From the NCBI RefSeq assembly GCF_048128805.1, contig NC_136012.1, positions 14,504,225 to 14,568,224 on the forward strand: a DNA stretch of 64,000 nt. Direction: 5' to 3'. The translations under genes were made by a program, and so were the position numbers. Every line of letters starts with the position of its first letter. Positions within the stretch are counted from its first letter, which is position 1. Below are positions 1-12,720 of the stretch, piece after piece. The notes beneath the pieces are model-generated. The model searched no databases, was not told the DNA's origin, and saw nothing but the letters and a program-made list of their open reading frames with translations. This DNA is from Centroberyx gerrardi. Lineage: Eukaryota; Chordata; Actinopteri; Beryciformes; Berycidae.

Positions 1-165
1 CTTAGTCGATTTTTTCCACCTGTTTTAATATATATAAGATTTTAAACATGCAATAAGATTGAATTACTTATTAAGTAATTTAAATAATTTTTTTGCATGC
101 AGTGATAGACCCTGGATGTTGGTAACTTTCTTCTCATTGCATTGTGCTTTCTCACCGCTGCTCAG

Positions 166-3100
166 GACCTGTTTGCAGCAGGGGAAGAGCAGTGGGGGAC
201 TGATGAGGCCAAATTCATCATGATACTGGGAAGCCGCAGTGTGACCCACCTGCAGATGGGTGAGCACGGCTGTGGGGGAAATTAGCATGGGAGTGTGGCA
301 TCCAGACACTGTAACCTTCAGTCCCTCAGGAGTTCATGTCATATATAAAGTTACAGCAAAGTGTAATTACGGGATGATAAGTTGTAGCTAAATACTACAC
401 AATAATATGTACTCTCCTACTACTGTCCCTTCACTGTTTACTTTAATTAACTAGCAATTGCATCAACACATTAAGATACTTTGAGTATGTTGAGATAGAA
501 AACTTCACATAATTCACAGAAATGTCCTGTTTTCTTGTTTGTTTAGTTTTTGATGCGTATGAGAAGATTGCAGAGAAGTCCATAGAGGACAGCATAAAGA
601 GTGAACTGTCTGGGGACTTTGAGAGGCTGATGCTGGCTGTTGGTATGAATTACACAACCTTTTACCCGCTATATTCACCTTCAATCAAATTAAGCTATTT
701 TCGCTGTGTTTGAACCACTTTCTGATGTGATAGGGAATGTCAAGTTGCCAATTAACGCAGGGTTTTCTGCTTGGTCTCTCCCACAGTCCAGTGCATCCGA
801 AGTGTTCCCATGTTCTTTGCCAAGCGCCTTTACAAGTCAATGAAGGTGAATACACTCAGGCTTTGTGTAGAAATAGCTGCTCAGTCTTGTCTGCAGCTAT
901 TTGCAGGCAGCAACACAGGAAATAAACCACAGGAACAGTTTCCTCTTTACTGGCAGACTAAGAAATGATACAATGTAATTTGTACTGATAGTCAATTTGA
1001 TTCTTAAAAGTGCTTAGTGTATTTCCTGTTCCCACACTGTCCTGTCCCTCAACTGCTGTCCCTTTCTCCATTTGCAGGGTCTTGGTACAGCTGACAACAC
1101 CCTGATCAGGATCATGATCTGTCGCTCTGAATTAGACATGTTGGACATTCGAGAGTGTTTCCGTCTCAGTTACGAGAAATCACTCTATAACATGATTAAG
1201 GTTGGGGGAAAAACTAATTTTACTTACAGTTAAATAGCATCAGAGGCTGCTATGCCTGTCACCAAATTCTATGTGTCTTTTACCTTTCAGGACGACACAT
1301 CAGGGGATTACAAGAGGACTCTGCTCTGTCTGTGTGGAGGAGATGATGAGTAAGTTATGGTTGTGTGCAACAGCAACCAGATGGTGGCGATAGAGCTCCA
1401 CCTGTAGGGAGTTACTGTTTCCTGAGTAAATGTCACTCCAAGAAATTGACATTTGCTGTTTGAAACACAGCAGAAGTATATTATTATTGTATAGGAATCA
1501 GCCACTGCTGAAACATATACAAAGGCAGAAGACTAGTCGGTAAAATGGGACATGAAAGCAGGGTTACTCGGTGATGTCATACTTTGAAAATAAGCAGATT
1601 ATCTCAAAGTTAAAGGAAACTTGTGTAATGTTGAGTGTATTTCATAATAGATGCCTGATCTAAGACGTTTCCCCACTCTGTCCTCCTTGATGTGTGTTAG
1701 CTGTTCTGAGTGTGCTGTGTTGTGCCTCTTGTTGTCACACTGGTCATTACAGTTTAGCTGGAGAGTTCTTCCCTGAAGCGGCTCAGATAGCCTACAAGAT
1801 GTGGGAATTAAGTTCCATGACCAAAGTCCAGGTTTGGCCCCGTCTACTCCCACTTTAGATGTGTCATTGCATGTTTGGCTTGGCAATGGCATGCATCTTA
1901 ATTGTCTGCTGGCTCTGCAACGATCTGTTTCTTGCAGAGCCCCAAACTTGCTGATAACACTGCCATGCGTGCACAGCAAAGGCTTTGTCTAACCGTGATA
2001 GCATCAGAATGCTGTTCATTTTACAAATCGGAGAATTGAAATACAGGCAGTTCTTGTTACAACGCTCGATCCAAATTGTGCCTGAGTGGCCAGCGAATGT
2101 CACAAAGGTCTCAGCATTTTGGGCAACAAAAGGCTTTCTCACTAACTCTTTATCTGATTGAGTTGTTTTTCAGGCCACCCACCCTCTGCCTGATGGTGGT
2201 GTCACGGCTTCTAACCCCAACAGGCCACACTCCCCCTCAAATGTCAAGGGAATATTATCATAAAGCTTTATATCCTATTTCAAAATGCCAAGAATTATGA
2301 GCTCAGCTGAGTAAAGCTTTCAGTGACATTTATCTCTTGCATGTTTTGCAGACCTCTGCATGTTTATTGCTGTAACCCTCCAGATCTGGTGTATTGAATT
2401 CCAGGAATATGGAGTGTGTATTTGAAAACTGCTTTGCTTTGCTACTCCACATTGTGCATCTGTGTTAATATTGAATCTCAATCCTCCCATTTTGTCATTC
2501 TTCTACCTTAGCTGAGACCAACAATCCGCCCTGCAGGCAGTTTTGACCCTTCTGCTGACGCACAAGCTCTGAGGAAAGCAATGAAAGGATTTGGTATGCA
2601 ACCCCACTTTGTAAAAGAAAGCCCATTTACTACTACTACTCTGTGATAGGTTTTAAATGTTATTATCCCTTTCCTGGCTACAGGAACAGACGAAGATGCC
2701 ATCATTGACATTGTTGCACAGAGAAGCAATGCCCAGAGGCAAGAGATCAGACAGGCCTTCAAATCCTTATTGGGAAGGGTGAGAGACAAGTATTATTTAA
2801 AATTAAAGAAAAATGCATGATGATGCCATTTTATACGTTGGAACATGTACTTCTTACCTCTTATTTGTTTTTTGATACACACCTACACATCAACCGTTGG
2901 ATGTAAACGCAGAAACAGTTCAACTTCTTATTGGTTCTTTGCTTCAAAATGTTTCCTGCAAGACAGTAACAGTTTCCATTAATGACATGTCAACATATGC
3001 CGCTGTGTTTGATCTGTTCTCAGGATCTGATGAAGGACCTGAAGTCTGAGCTGTCAAAGAACTTAGAGAGGCTTATCATCGGGCTCATGCTGACCCCAGC

Positions 3101-6100
3101 TGAGTTTGACGCCAAAATGATGAGGAAGGCAATGGAGGTATTGTGGGAGTTGATACCGATCACAACATGATTTGAGATCTTTTGTTTTAGAAGTGGGTCG
3201 CTTGACAGTAGGCAGCCTACAGGTTCATTCTTGAGATGGCTGATTGATGTGTTTGCTAGATATGCTAGTCTACACTGCAAAAGAAGAGCTCAATGACTAA
3301 ATGTACCCCCCCACAAGAGATATTTTGGTCCTCCAAGTGGTTCTAAACCAGACCTAAAGACAAGTAGTGTTTGCACATACTGCACTATTTATGGTTTGTT
3401 GTATCGCGAGTCAGATGGGTGGGGTTTGCCCCATAGCGGTGCAGTTGGTGCTAGACTGTGATGACAATCACACGGAAAGTATTTGGAAGTCAAATAACTT
3501 TACCTTTGAGGTATTTATAACTTCTAAAACACTGTCTGAACTGTCCTGATGTGGCAAACCCCACCCAACTTTTACTCTGAGCAGAAAATGATGTGCTAAA
3601 TAGTCTGTCCCAAGGATTGATAGGAAATTCTGTTTGATCAATTTTGATGCAATGGAATTATTTGACATAATTTGCTTATTACAAGGCATACTGACAAATG
3701 ACACACTGATATAAGACCTAAGTAGACATTTCTAAATGATAAATATCTACTAGCATTGTTATGGCCCTCAGCCCACCACACATGTGATGTTTAGGCTTGG
3801 CAAAAAGTCAAGGCACTCACTGTTTCAAGGGCATGAGGTGCTCAACACAGTACTGGGGAGGTGGGTCATTAAAATACATATAAACATTATGCATAAAAAC
3901 ACAAAAGTAGCAATATATAGATTTTGTCAGTGCATATAAATAGAGACACACACTCTCTTCTCCATCTAGCTGTGTGACCTGATTCTCGCGAACAAATTGG
4001 AGCAGATTTTCTTGTCGTTGTGAAGCTCCACTGCCTTTTTGTGCTGTAAAACCTCTCTGTTTTGACAGGGTGCCGGGACAGATGAACATTCTCTGATTGA
4101 GATCCTGGTCACCAGGAGCAATGAGGAGATCCATGCCATGAACGCTGCCTACCAGGCCGGTGAGTTAGATTTTGGCAGCCAATCTGGGACACCAAAAACG
4201 GCCTTAAAATCACTGTATAGGGCTCATGTTTCTGTTATAAATACTTGTCACATGCAGTATATATCAAATCATCATGAGCCGTTGTTTTGTAGGCTATAAG
4301 ACGTCTCTGGAGGAAGCCATTCAGTCAGACACATCAGGCCACTTCTGCCGCATCCTTGTTTCTCTGGTGCAGGTACTGTTCATCCTTATGAGAACCTATC
4401 ATGAATTTTATTTCCACACCCACTCACTGGTTGCAGTCTAGTGGCTGTAGCAGAGACCGAAAAGGTCAATTATAATCACATTCACAGTTTTCATAATATC
4501 TTGCATTCCATATCATAGAAATAGTAATACGCTGATGTGAAACCTCCTATAGCTTAAAGTTAAGACCCAAGTATTAACCGAACATGCTTTAATCTATTCA
4601 GGGTGCAAGAGAAGAGGGTCCAGCAGATGTGGAAAGAGCTAATGCAGATGCTCAGGTGAGTTTATAATGCGGGTTGCTTACTATTAATGTATGCTTTGAT
4701 TCTGTTATTAGGTATATATAAGTACTGACATGGAGAAAATGCTCATTGCTCTTGTTGTTTTTGCTGAACCTCACAGGAACTTGCAAATGCATGCAACGCA
4801 GACTCTGATGACATGGAGATGAAGTTCATGAGTATTCTGTGCACCAGGAGCTTCCCTCATCTCAGGAGAGGTAAGGGTCAAGACAGAGGAGTCATAGTGA
4901 TAGATGAATTACAGATCTAAATGTGTATGTGCATTCAAATTTCAATTATGTAACAAAATGTTTTGGTCCACGATAACTGAACACCCTTTACCCTTTACAG
5001 TATTCCAGGAATTTGTCAGATACACCAATAAGGACATCGAACAGATTATCAAGAAGGAGATGTCTGGAGACGTGAAAAATGCCTTTTATGCAATAGGTAA
5101 AGACTGAGCTTGACCTTTGACCATATGAGTGGTGTCCATTTTCTGATGGTGACAAATAGTCTGTGGCTCCTCCTCAGCCCTTTCTGGCTCTCTCTTTCCT
5201 TTGCAGTTCGCAGTGTGAAGAACCAGCCCTCTTACTTTGCCGACCGTTTGTACAAAGCCATGAAGGTAAATCTATTTGTGCAGAAAGCCCCTGATGGCCT
5301 TGTCTAATTTAAACTCCAGGCCTGCTAAGGCTACAGATAGTCAGGGGCTGTGGGTGTCAGCTAAAGCTAGTGAAAGGGTTACTTTGTGGGTGCATGGATT
5401 ATATTTAGGTTGTTGTATCATTTTCTGTATTCTGTAGCTGTCTCGAAGAGTAGCTGCTACTGTAATCAGAATAAACAGAGCATCTATTGATCTCCTCTGT
5501 AGGGCCTTGGCACCGACGACAGAGCATTGATCCGCATCATGGTCTCCCGCAGTGAGGTTGACCTTTTCAATATTCGTAAAGAGTTCAAGGAAATACATGA
5601 CGCCTCCCTCCATGAATTCATCCAGGTAGAAACCATGGTTGTAAGTTAAACTTTTTGTCTATTAACACTCTTGGTTGGTTTGTAGTGTTCACTTCTGTTT
5701 GTCCTACATCTCTGTAGAGTGTTTGTCTGGTTTCTGTTGTTCCGGTCTGTAACTACGTGTGTGTTGCACATCCTTCTTTTGGTGTTGTGGTGGGGTGGTG
5801 GGGTACGGTAATCTATAGCTTCCTGTGGTGGACTACGGGTCTGCGGCTACTGCACAGCTGTTTAGGAATTTCCCTTGCATGTTTGACTTCCTCTCTACAT
5901 CCTGAGTGTGATTGGCTAACAGCCTCAGAGGCAGGAAGTGCCCAATAGCAGTTCTATATTAACTTACAGATGAAATCGCCGTGACACCAATAGAAATTGC
6001 CAGAAATATTATCAAATTATGCAACAGCAAGTGAAATTTCAAAATTGCAAACATCTTTTGTAGATCTTTTTTTAATTGAATCAGGGCGGTCTGATCCTTA

Positions 6101-6781
6101 CCAAGACAATGCCTATGACAGCATATTTTTAAGTTGTCAATTTAAGTAGTGAAATGGATTTTGATCTGAGCCTACTGACTCTCTTTTCAACCTATATATG
6201 TGTTACTAACTTTGTGTGTGAGTGTGTGTGTGTGTGTGTGTGTTTGATGAGTGGGCAATTTCTGCCATTTTACAGCCCAGGCGTTGCTCATCCTTTGACT
6301 TCCCAGAGCAGAGACATCTTCATTTGATTCAAATTACATTTAATGTTTTTATACAATTGTTGGTTATGATCAAGATAGATATCTGTGTCAGTGAGCGTGT
6401 GCTGACTTAAAGGCTAATTCCAGTTTTAGTGATAGCCAATTAGCCATTAATTCCAGTTTTAATAATAATTCCTGAAACAAAGTATTGTTGATTTCTGGTG
6501 ATTTGACCAAGACTAATAAAACATGTCAAGATTACCTCCATTACTCCCATTCATTTCAACATCAGTGATGAATAAAGTCAATTTTGCTAATGTTTGAGAG
6601 CCAAACCATGCACTCCAGTTTCAACTGACAATGCTTCGGGCCAAAAATCAACAGAATATCGGGCCAAAAATCAAGAATTTTCCATTAATTCAAGTTCCTA
6701 TCAATCTGTATTTTTCCTCAGGGCGATACCTCAGGAGACTACCGTAAAACCCTGCTGGTGCTCTGTGGAGGAGAAGATTAA
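166..6781 (+). CDS. anxa6: Annexin A6, 3' part of gene (5' end outside window)
   Basis: Ca2+-dependent phospholipid-binding protein of membranes and endosomes; the family member with eight annexin repeats. Exons: 166-259, 547-642, 787-845, 1078-1200, 1291-1349, 1753-1831, 2512-2593, 2684-2778, 3024-3137, 4069-4159, 4293-4372, 4602-4655, 4777-4870, 5001-5096, 5207-5265, 5503-5625, 6722-6781. Every junction is GT-AG and all phases join into 485 codons plus TAA. Repeats 3-8 are visible: helix A/B Ca2+ loops [44 protein letters not shown] and [12 protein letters not shown]; repeat 7 lacks GxGT, as in mammals. The C-terminus is LCGGED, typical of the family. Human ANXA6 has 673 residues, so about 190 N-terminal residues (repeats 1-2) lie upstream. 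The six-residue alternative segment known from human (VAAEIL) is not encoded between 4655 and 4777. Identification is by recalled homology and is very secure. Confidence 0.97.
3417..3566. repeat. Long-loop inverted repeat in anxa6 intron
   Basis: GGGTGGGGTTTGCC at 3417-3430 is the exact reverse complement of GGCAAACCCCACCC at 3553-3566, giving 14-bp perfect arms around a 122-nt loop. It lies in the 931-bp intron 3138-4068. It could be the remains of a fold-back mobile element; no target-site duplication was identified. Confidence 0.6.
6212..6243. repeat. (TG)n microsatellite in last anxa6 intron
   Basis: Alternating TG with one AG interruption, inside the 1.1-kb intron between exons 5503-5625 and 6722-6781. 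Confidence 0.9.
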
Positions 6782-7215
6782 ACCTGCCAGGTCTCTGAAG
6801 CTTCGCACACAGACTTCAGTGACAAACCACAAGAGACGAGAGTGCGTTAGCGCTCACAGAACGGAGCTGTGGGTGTTAAAGTCAGTAGCTATTGTGAATG
6901 TCCCTAACTGCTGCCACTCCTCAGCCAAACCAAATGACCTATGACCTCCCAGCCTTCCAAGCAAGTTTTCTGCTGTGACGTCTGTCTTCCTGTCAGTCAG
7001 GATGTTTTTCCTCTTTCTTTCTCTCTGTTTTTTTACAGTCACATGTAGTATGGAGATGTTCAATTTAGAGTAGAAAAGTGCTTGACTACATGTCTAACAC
7101 ATTGGAAACTTGTGATTGAGGAGTGCCTTCAAACTGTAGTCCATCCAATGATTACTGTGATTTTAAGGTATCATATATACCTGAATTAAATGAATAAAAA
7201 TCAAATACATTGTTG
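6782..7215 (+). terminator. anxa6: anxa6 3'UTR with poly(A) signal
   Basis: Non-coding sequence follows the TAA at 6779-6781. The first canonical AATAAA is at 7193-7198, so cleavage is expected around 7210-7220. That gives a short 3'UTR of about 430 nt. Other signals cannot be excluded. Confidence 0.7.
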
Positions 7216-9214
7216 TCCTTTTCTTTTTGCTACACTGTTGGATAATGATTGAAGACATTTTGAATGTTCGCATGAGGTTCATGGTCAGTGGGTGTCACAG
7301 TTTGGCTACTTTTCTCTTTATCCTGTGTGTGTTGTGGGAGGGGTGCATTGGTTTGTATGGGTAGCTAGCAGGGGCAGGTCAATGATTAACTTTGTTGATG
7401 CTGGCAGTAGCATTGGGCAGAGCAGAATGGGAAATAGAAGATTTAACATCAGGAAACTCCCCGTTCTAATTCACTGCCTCTTCTGCTGAACAAACTACAC
7501 GTGAAGCTTCACTGGTCATGACAAATTGAACTGTTGTGGCCCTCCTCCTCCATAAATTACTTTTGCCCCTACAGCTGTTTGATGCTATTTTATAGACTAC
7601 ATAAATAATGGCTGATGTTCTTAATGCAGGGTTTAAGATGCTATTCAAACCAATATTTTAACTATTGTATAACAGTTAGTGGCTAACATGGTAGAACCTT
7701 AATTTAAACAAATTAGGCTTTTGTTGGCCCACCCAACCACACTTCTACTTTCCATCCAACAACATTGTAGATCTGTGACTTCCTGGCTACCTTACTACCC
7801 ACCATGACTAGGCAGATAACCACACCGACACACATTTGGATGAGCAAAGAGGATATAATGTGGTGCCACTTACATTTTATTCTGATAGAAGCTGTGCCCA
7901 TTTGTTCCTCATTTCATGCATCTTGGTTGGACTTATACTTGTTCAGGCACAGTGGTACGAGACAGCTGTCAACTGATACTGGAGCAACACTTTCTCTGTT
8001 CTAGTCAATGTCTCAGTTCACTGCATATGTGTGAGTGCAGCTGTTGTCAGGCCATCTTTGAGTTAAAAGAGGAAAGAAGAAAAAAGCCGTACGCGGCGAG
8101 GAAATCCCCTGCAGTAGGCCAAAATCCAAGGCAACAAATACAGTCTGCAGCAGTCAAACTCTAGTTATAATGGCACACACACAACCTCAAATTGCTCCAT
8201 TTGATGTTGATTATCAGAGATAAAGAGATTAAATTCAATAGCACATTGTTACAATGCAATCCATGTCAAAATATACAGTGTTCTTTGAATCTCCCTTTTG
8301 ATTGCTGGGAAACTTTTTACTGTGCTGTTGTTCACAGCAGTTCATACAGTATGAATTTAAAAAAAAAGAAAGAAAGTGATTTACATATTTCAAAGCTATC
8401 ATGCCCTTAGAGGAAGTCATGGGGGTTTCTGAAGCCTTTTATTTTTTAGTTACTGTCTCCATGACTATGGTGGCCTGATCTTGAGCAAACAAACCATAAT
8501 CTTGTACTATATACACAAGTCAGTATATGAAACATCTGGACATTTTTCTCTAGTGCTGCTCTTGGTTATGTCAAGAGTTAGGTGTTTTTTTTATTGTGGC
8601 CTCGTCACTCCGCTCAGCTTTGTTGTGATGCATTAAAATGTGCGTCTTGGTGGTCATGTGCTGCATATACCTACTAGCACACAAAGGTTAATTAAATGCA
8701 TTTTTTTTTTTTTTCACTTGTCATCTCCCTCACTAAAGTCAGGCCACGCAGTTGGACACATACCAGGTTCTGTTCAGGCTGAGCGTACAGTATCAGGCCC
8801 TACTGGGTTATGTGGGAATTCCCCAAGTCTCACAGTGAAATTGCTTCCCCCCTATTCACCAGTTTCCTTAAAAAGTGCCTCTCCGACACAAGCAGAATGT
8901 GTGGGTGAGTTGTTCATTTGTTTTATCATCTGAGATATAGTAACAGAACATTTTGTATGTCATTATCTATGGCATATCTGTTTTTGTCAGGGTGAATGGA
9001 TGTGGACAGAGATGATTTCATGTTTTCCCTGGAATGAGTGCTGTCCTTATCTTCGGTACGTAACATGGATGGTGAATTTAACAGAGTGAAAAGTTTGATT
9101 TCATTTTAATTGTACTTCCTATTTTAACCATGAACTATTCTGTAGGCTAGAGAGAATGCTAGAGAGAATGCTATCTATAATTTTACTAAATAAATTGATT
9201 TTCAAATTTTTAAT

Positions 9215-9232
9215 CCTAACCCTAACCCTAAC
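9215..9232. repeat. Short interstitial telomere-like repeat
   Basis: Three perfect CCTAAC units (the vertebrate TTAGGG repeat on the other strand), preceded by AAT and followed by TCAATG. Confidence 0.8.
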
Positions 9233-9542
9233 TCAATGCTCTAAAAACATACTAATATTATGTGTCAATTTTGTCCTGATCCTTAAGGAGGAGTAATCTT
9301 GTAATTCCCGATACATCACACAATGTGGATATGTTGCCAAATTAGTTAGTTAGAAATAAAGCAACAACACTTTTGTTGTTTTATGTTAAGACAAAATATA
9401 ACAGCTTGAAACAAACTGAATGATAAACCTGAGAGAAATATAATGTACTATGTGGCAAAATGGTTTCTTTGTCTTAATTAGTCTTAGTCTGCGGTAGACT
9501 TGAGTTGATAAAGATATCAAAGAGGGATTTTAAGAGTTAACA

Positions 9543-9694
9543 CCATGGAAAGAGATTAGTGTATTTGAATTGCGTGAATTTGAATTTGTCATGCTCTTAT
9601 TGAACTGCTGAATTCAGTGAACGGACATGAGCGTGACAAATTCAAATGTATGCAATTCAAATACAGTCTCTGCTGGCACTAATCTCTTTCCATG
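9543..9694. mobile_element. Fold-back (MITE-like) element
   Basis: The left arm 9544-9596 starts CATGGAAAGAGATTAGTG and is mirrored by the right arm 9629-9694, which ends in CACTAATCTCTTTCCATG. The arms agree over about 50 bp except for a 13-bp insertion in the right arm and a few changes. The loop is about 32 nt. TAACA occurs at 9538-9542 and 9695-9699 and may be a 5-bp target-site duplication. The element has no coding capacity; superfamily unknown. Confidence 0.65.
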
Positions 9695-9731
9695 TAACAT
9701 TCCTGGCAGCATCTCCTCCTTTGGTTGAAAA

Positions 9732-9757
9732 ATTCTATTCTATTCTATTCTATTCTA
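9732..9757. repeat. (TTCTA)n microsatellite
   Basis: About five tandem copies of the pentamer TTCTA. Confidence 0.9.
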
Positions 9758-10100
9758 TCCTAACATAACATTCATGCTACATCTATATCTCTGAATAGAC
9801 AGCATGTCTGAAACAAGGTGCCAGTCCATATCTGTTCCAAATTGTTGCTTTGCGACGGATACTCGGCAGCAAGAGTGACGCTGGTTTAAGGCCTAAAGAG
9901 GACAACCAGAGTTTTACCGCCAGACAGTTAACAAAAGGACATTCATGTGTTATGCTGCACAGAGCTAATGACTATCAGCTGCTGATTTCTGCTGGGACCG
10001 GACTGTCCTTGTGTCTCAGCGGGCCGAGCTCCATACTCTTAACATGTACTTGTGATACTGTGAGCTCCAATCTGGCTGCTGCCCTTTGTCACGTCATCTG

Positions 10101-10129
<29 letters not shown>
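10101..10129. repeat. (CT)n microsatellite
   Basis: Pure CT dinucleotide run of about 14 units. Confidence 0.95.
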
Positions 10130-10131
<2 letters not shown>

Positions 10132-12559
10132 GTCTTTAGTGTAATAATGAAAAAGGAATGTGTACCTTCAAAAAATGCCTTGAAAATAATCTTTAAAAAA
10201 AAACACCAGAGGAGAAAAGAGAATGTACAATTTGTTGCCCAGCAGGCCCGTGTGACGGGTGACATTTCCTGTAACCTCAGACCTTTGTTTGCTATGCTGC
10301 ATACTGAAGGCTTTTCTTCACAAGCCTTTTATTCATCTCAGCGCTTCACAGCAGCATGAGATGTTAACCTAATACTTCGCTGAATTAATCGGATGCAAAA
10401 AACGGAGAAGGTGTTTGTTGAGAGGCATCTGAGGTGTTTAGTGGCAGGCGCAGGATTGGGAAGAATCCAAAAAGTGTGTCCCATATAAACTGTTTATACC
10501 CTCCGAGAAACACAATCACTAATACTGTTGGTCAACATAAATACTTTATAGGCTGGTTGTACTTTGTAGAGCAGCCAACCATTAGACAGTATCACACACT
10601 CTCTCTCTCTCTACTCACTCTGTCTCTTCCTCTCTCTCTCACTCATTCACTCACCCTCTTTTCTGATTTCATTGTTTCCTCAAAGTAGATGAATCAATCA
10701 GAGACAAATGAGTGGTATTGTGTTTTTGAAAGCTGAAATCCTAATCTAAATGCTTATCTGTGAAGGGTGCTACGCAGGGAAGATGTGAATTTCCATGAAA
10801 GGTGTTACTGTACCGGCTAGCCTAAATTAGAGCAGCTGGGTGTAAGTGTTAGCCTGCTGAGAAACCAAACCTCAGATGATACAGGCAGCAGATAAGGGAG
10901 CGTTGTTAAAGTCAACATGATTTCAAATGCTTACATCTGTTTCCTTGGTCCCACGATCTGCGCCCTGGATTGTTATCCACCAAAATATACTCATGCAGGG
11001 TGTAGCGCTTAGGACTCATCCCTATCTATTGGAATTCAGGCTTGGTGTAATAGTTGTGTCCATTAAACAAATGGAGGGAGATGAATGTGACTTGTGTTGC
11101 TGGTCTACTTTAGAGTCAATATGCTCTCAGTAAATGAGTTCCTGGTCTGTCCAGTCTGTCTTTTTGCATTACAGGAAATAATAATTATCTTGTTTTTCCC
11201 ATCTCTGGGGTAAATTCCAATCATTCAACAGATACCTACGAAGAACAAAATGTGGTCCTGATTGGTTTAGGTCGAACATGGACTTGGTGTTTCTGATGTT
11301 AACATGGCAGGACTACTCCACAAGAAAGACTTACGCAACTGATGCTCTGAATGGCTGCTAAATTCATAGTGGAAGGTGTTTATTTTGGCATTTGTTTACT
11401 TTTGATTTATATAATGTTTTGTTGTAGCTAAATTACCACAGTGTCACATTATATAATTAAAGCAAAACACAATAACCAGTGGGAACCATCTCAGATAGTT
11501 TTGGTTGGCAAGTGCTCTGGTGTATGGAGTCCAGTAGGTTCAGTCAAATGTTGGTGAATTGGTGAAAGCTGAATTGAATTGGAAGTAATTAGTCAGTTTA
11601 CCTCCAGTACCTTGTGGAATGGGGTGCTGTATAGACTTTGCAAGGCACCTGAGCAAGAAATATGACTAGGGAATTGTTAATCCCCACAAGATGTCACTAT
11701 TGCTCTAAAGAATTCTTCATCTTTAGCCAGTAATGACCTGCAATTATTAAGTTCTGGCAATTTGGTCAAAATAAGTTACTCATGTAATGTTGCTTCACAT
11801 GTGGCTGAAATTAGATTTTTGAAAAGTGAGTAAAAATCCAAATAAAAACAGGCTGTATTTGTTTTTACCACAGCCTGTGTGATGTGACTAAGGAGCACTT
11901 AATAGCTCAGTACCTTTGAGTGATGGTAACTCATAAAGCCACGCAGTGTGTCTGGTCTGTAAAAACACACATGAACTCATACTATGTGGAATTATTTATT
12001 TATTATGTATTTATTTAAATTTAACATGGTACACATTTGTAGCTTATATTTATCAATCAATCAATTGATTTTAGTGTCTTTTAGCGTATTTTGAGTGTAA
12101 TGGTAGTGCATATTTTAAAAAGAAGATCCCAAATATATCTTTAAAACCTAAAACCTGTATCATGTAGAGCTGAATAGGTCATTGTAAGTAGGATGAATAG
12201 TCTAGTCTAGTAATAGTTCAGAGGAAATATCTGATGCAATCGCAGAATTTTTTTCCCCCTCAGAAAAATGTATCAATGAAGAAAGAGCTCTTTAGTGAAG
12301 AAGGGGGTCAAAGTGGGTGGGATGCTTGAAGGAGTTTTAAGAAGAATGAAAAGTAGGAAGTTTAGCTAATCAATTATATGAACCATTATTTTCTATATGT
12401 AGAGTTTCGTATATATTTGAGGGTCCGTGATGTGAAAAGGTTTGAGAGTCCGTGGTCTAGTGGAAGCTTTAACATGAAATATGACTGACAATATGTCAAG
12501 CATATTTCTCCAATGTTTACATATGGTTAATGCCTGCTGTTGGTGGCCCACTGATGGAA

Positions 12560-12720
12560 AGCTCTGCCCTCATTGGTCCGCCAGGCTGTCAATCAGTGCT
12601 GTTTACATCAAACGTCTAGCGAGGTGGAATTTCCCAGGTTACAGCGTTACAGCACAGACCACTTCCGCAATAGATGTCTGGGCAGGAGACGAGAGGCCAC
12701 TCAAGCTGAAAGGTAGCTAG
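12560..12720 (+). promoter_or_regulatory. tnip1: Probable tnip1 promoter and non-coding first exon
   Basis: The stretch has an inverted CCAAT box (ATTGG, 12572-12576) and GGAATTTCCC at 12626-12635, whose complement GGGAAATTCC fits the kappaB consensus GGGRNWYYCC. It is followed by a purine-rich segment and a possible, weak donor near 12712 (GTAGCT). The coding exon begins at an acceptor (13954/13955) inside 5'UTR, so a non-coding first exon must lie upstream. The exact start site is inferred, not seen. Confidence 0.5.

Larger units (their letters stand above)
7216..12540. other. Intergenic, anxa6 to tnip1; no gene seen
   Basis: AT-rich DNA without a recognisable exon on either strand. It contains a fold-back element (9543-9694), three telomere-type units (9215-9232), a 12-bp direct duplication (GCTAGAGAGAAT twice, about 9147-9170), a (TTCTA)n tract (9732-9757) and CT-rich stretches (10101-10129 and about 10590-10660). 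The longest open frame (9850-10359, 169 codons) runs through the CT repeat and resembles nothing I know. Confidence 0.6.

Noticed and set aside
9850..10359. 169-codon open frame
   Set aside because: It runs through a (CT)n microsatellite (encoding SLSLSLSL), has no domain, and lies in intergenic AT-rich DNA.
12440..12470. GTGGTCTAGTGG resembling a tRNA A-box
   Set aside because: No B-box downstream and no cloverleaf.
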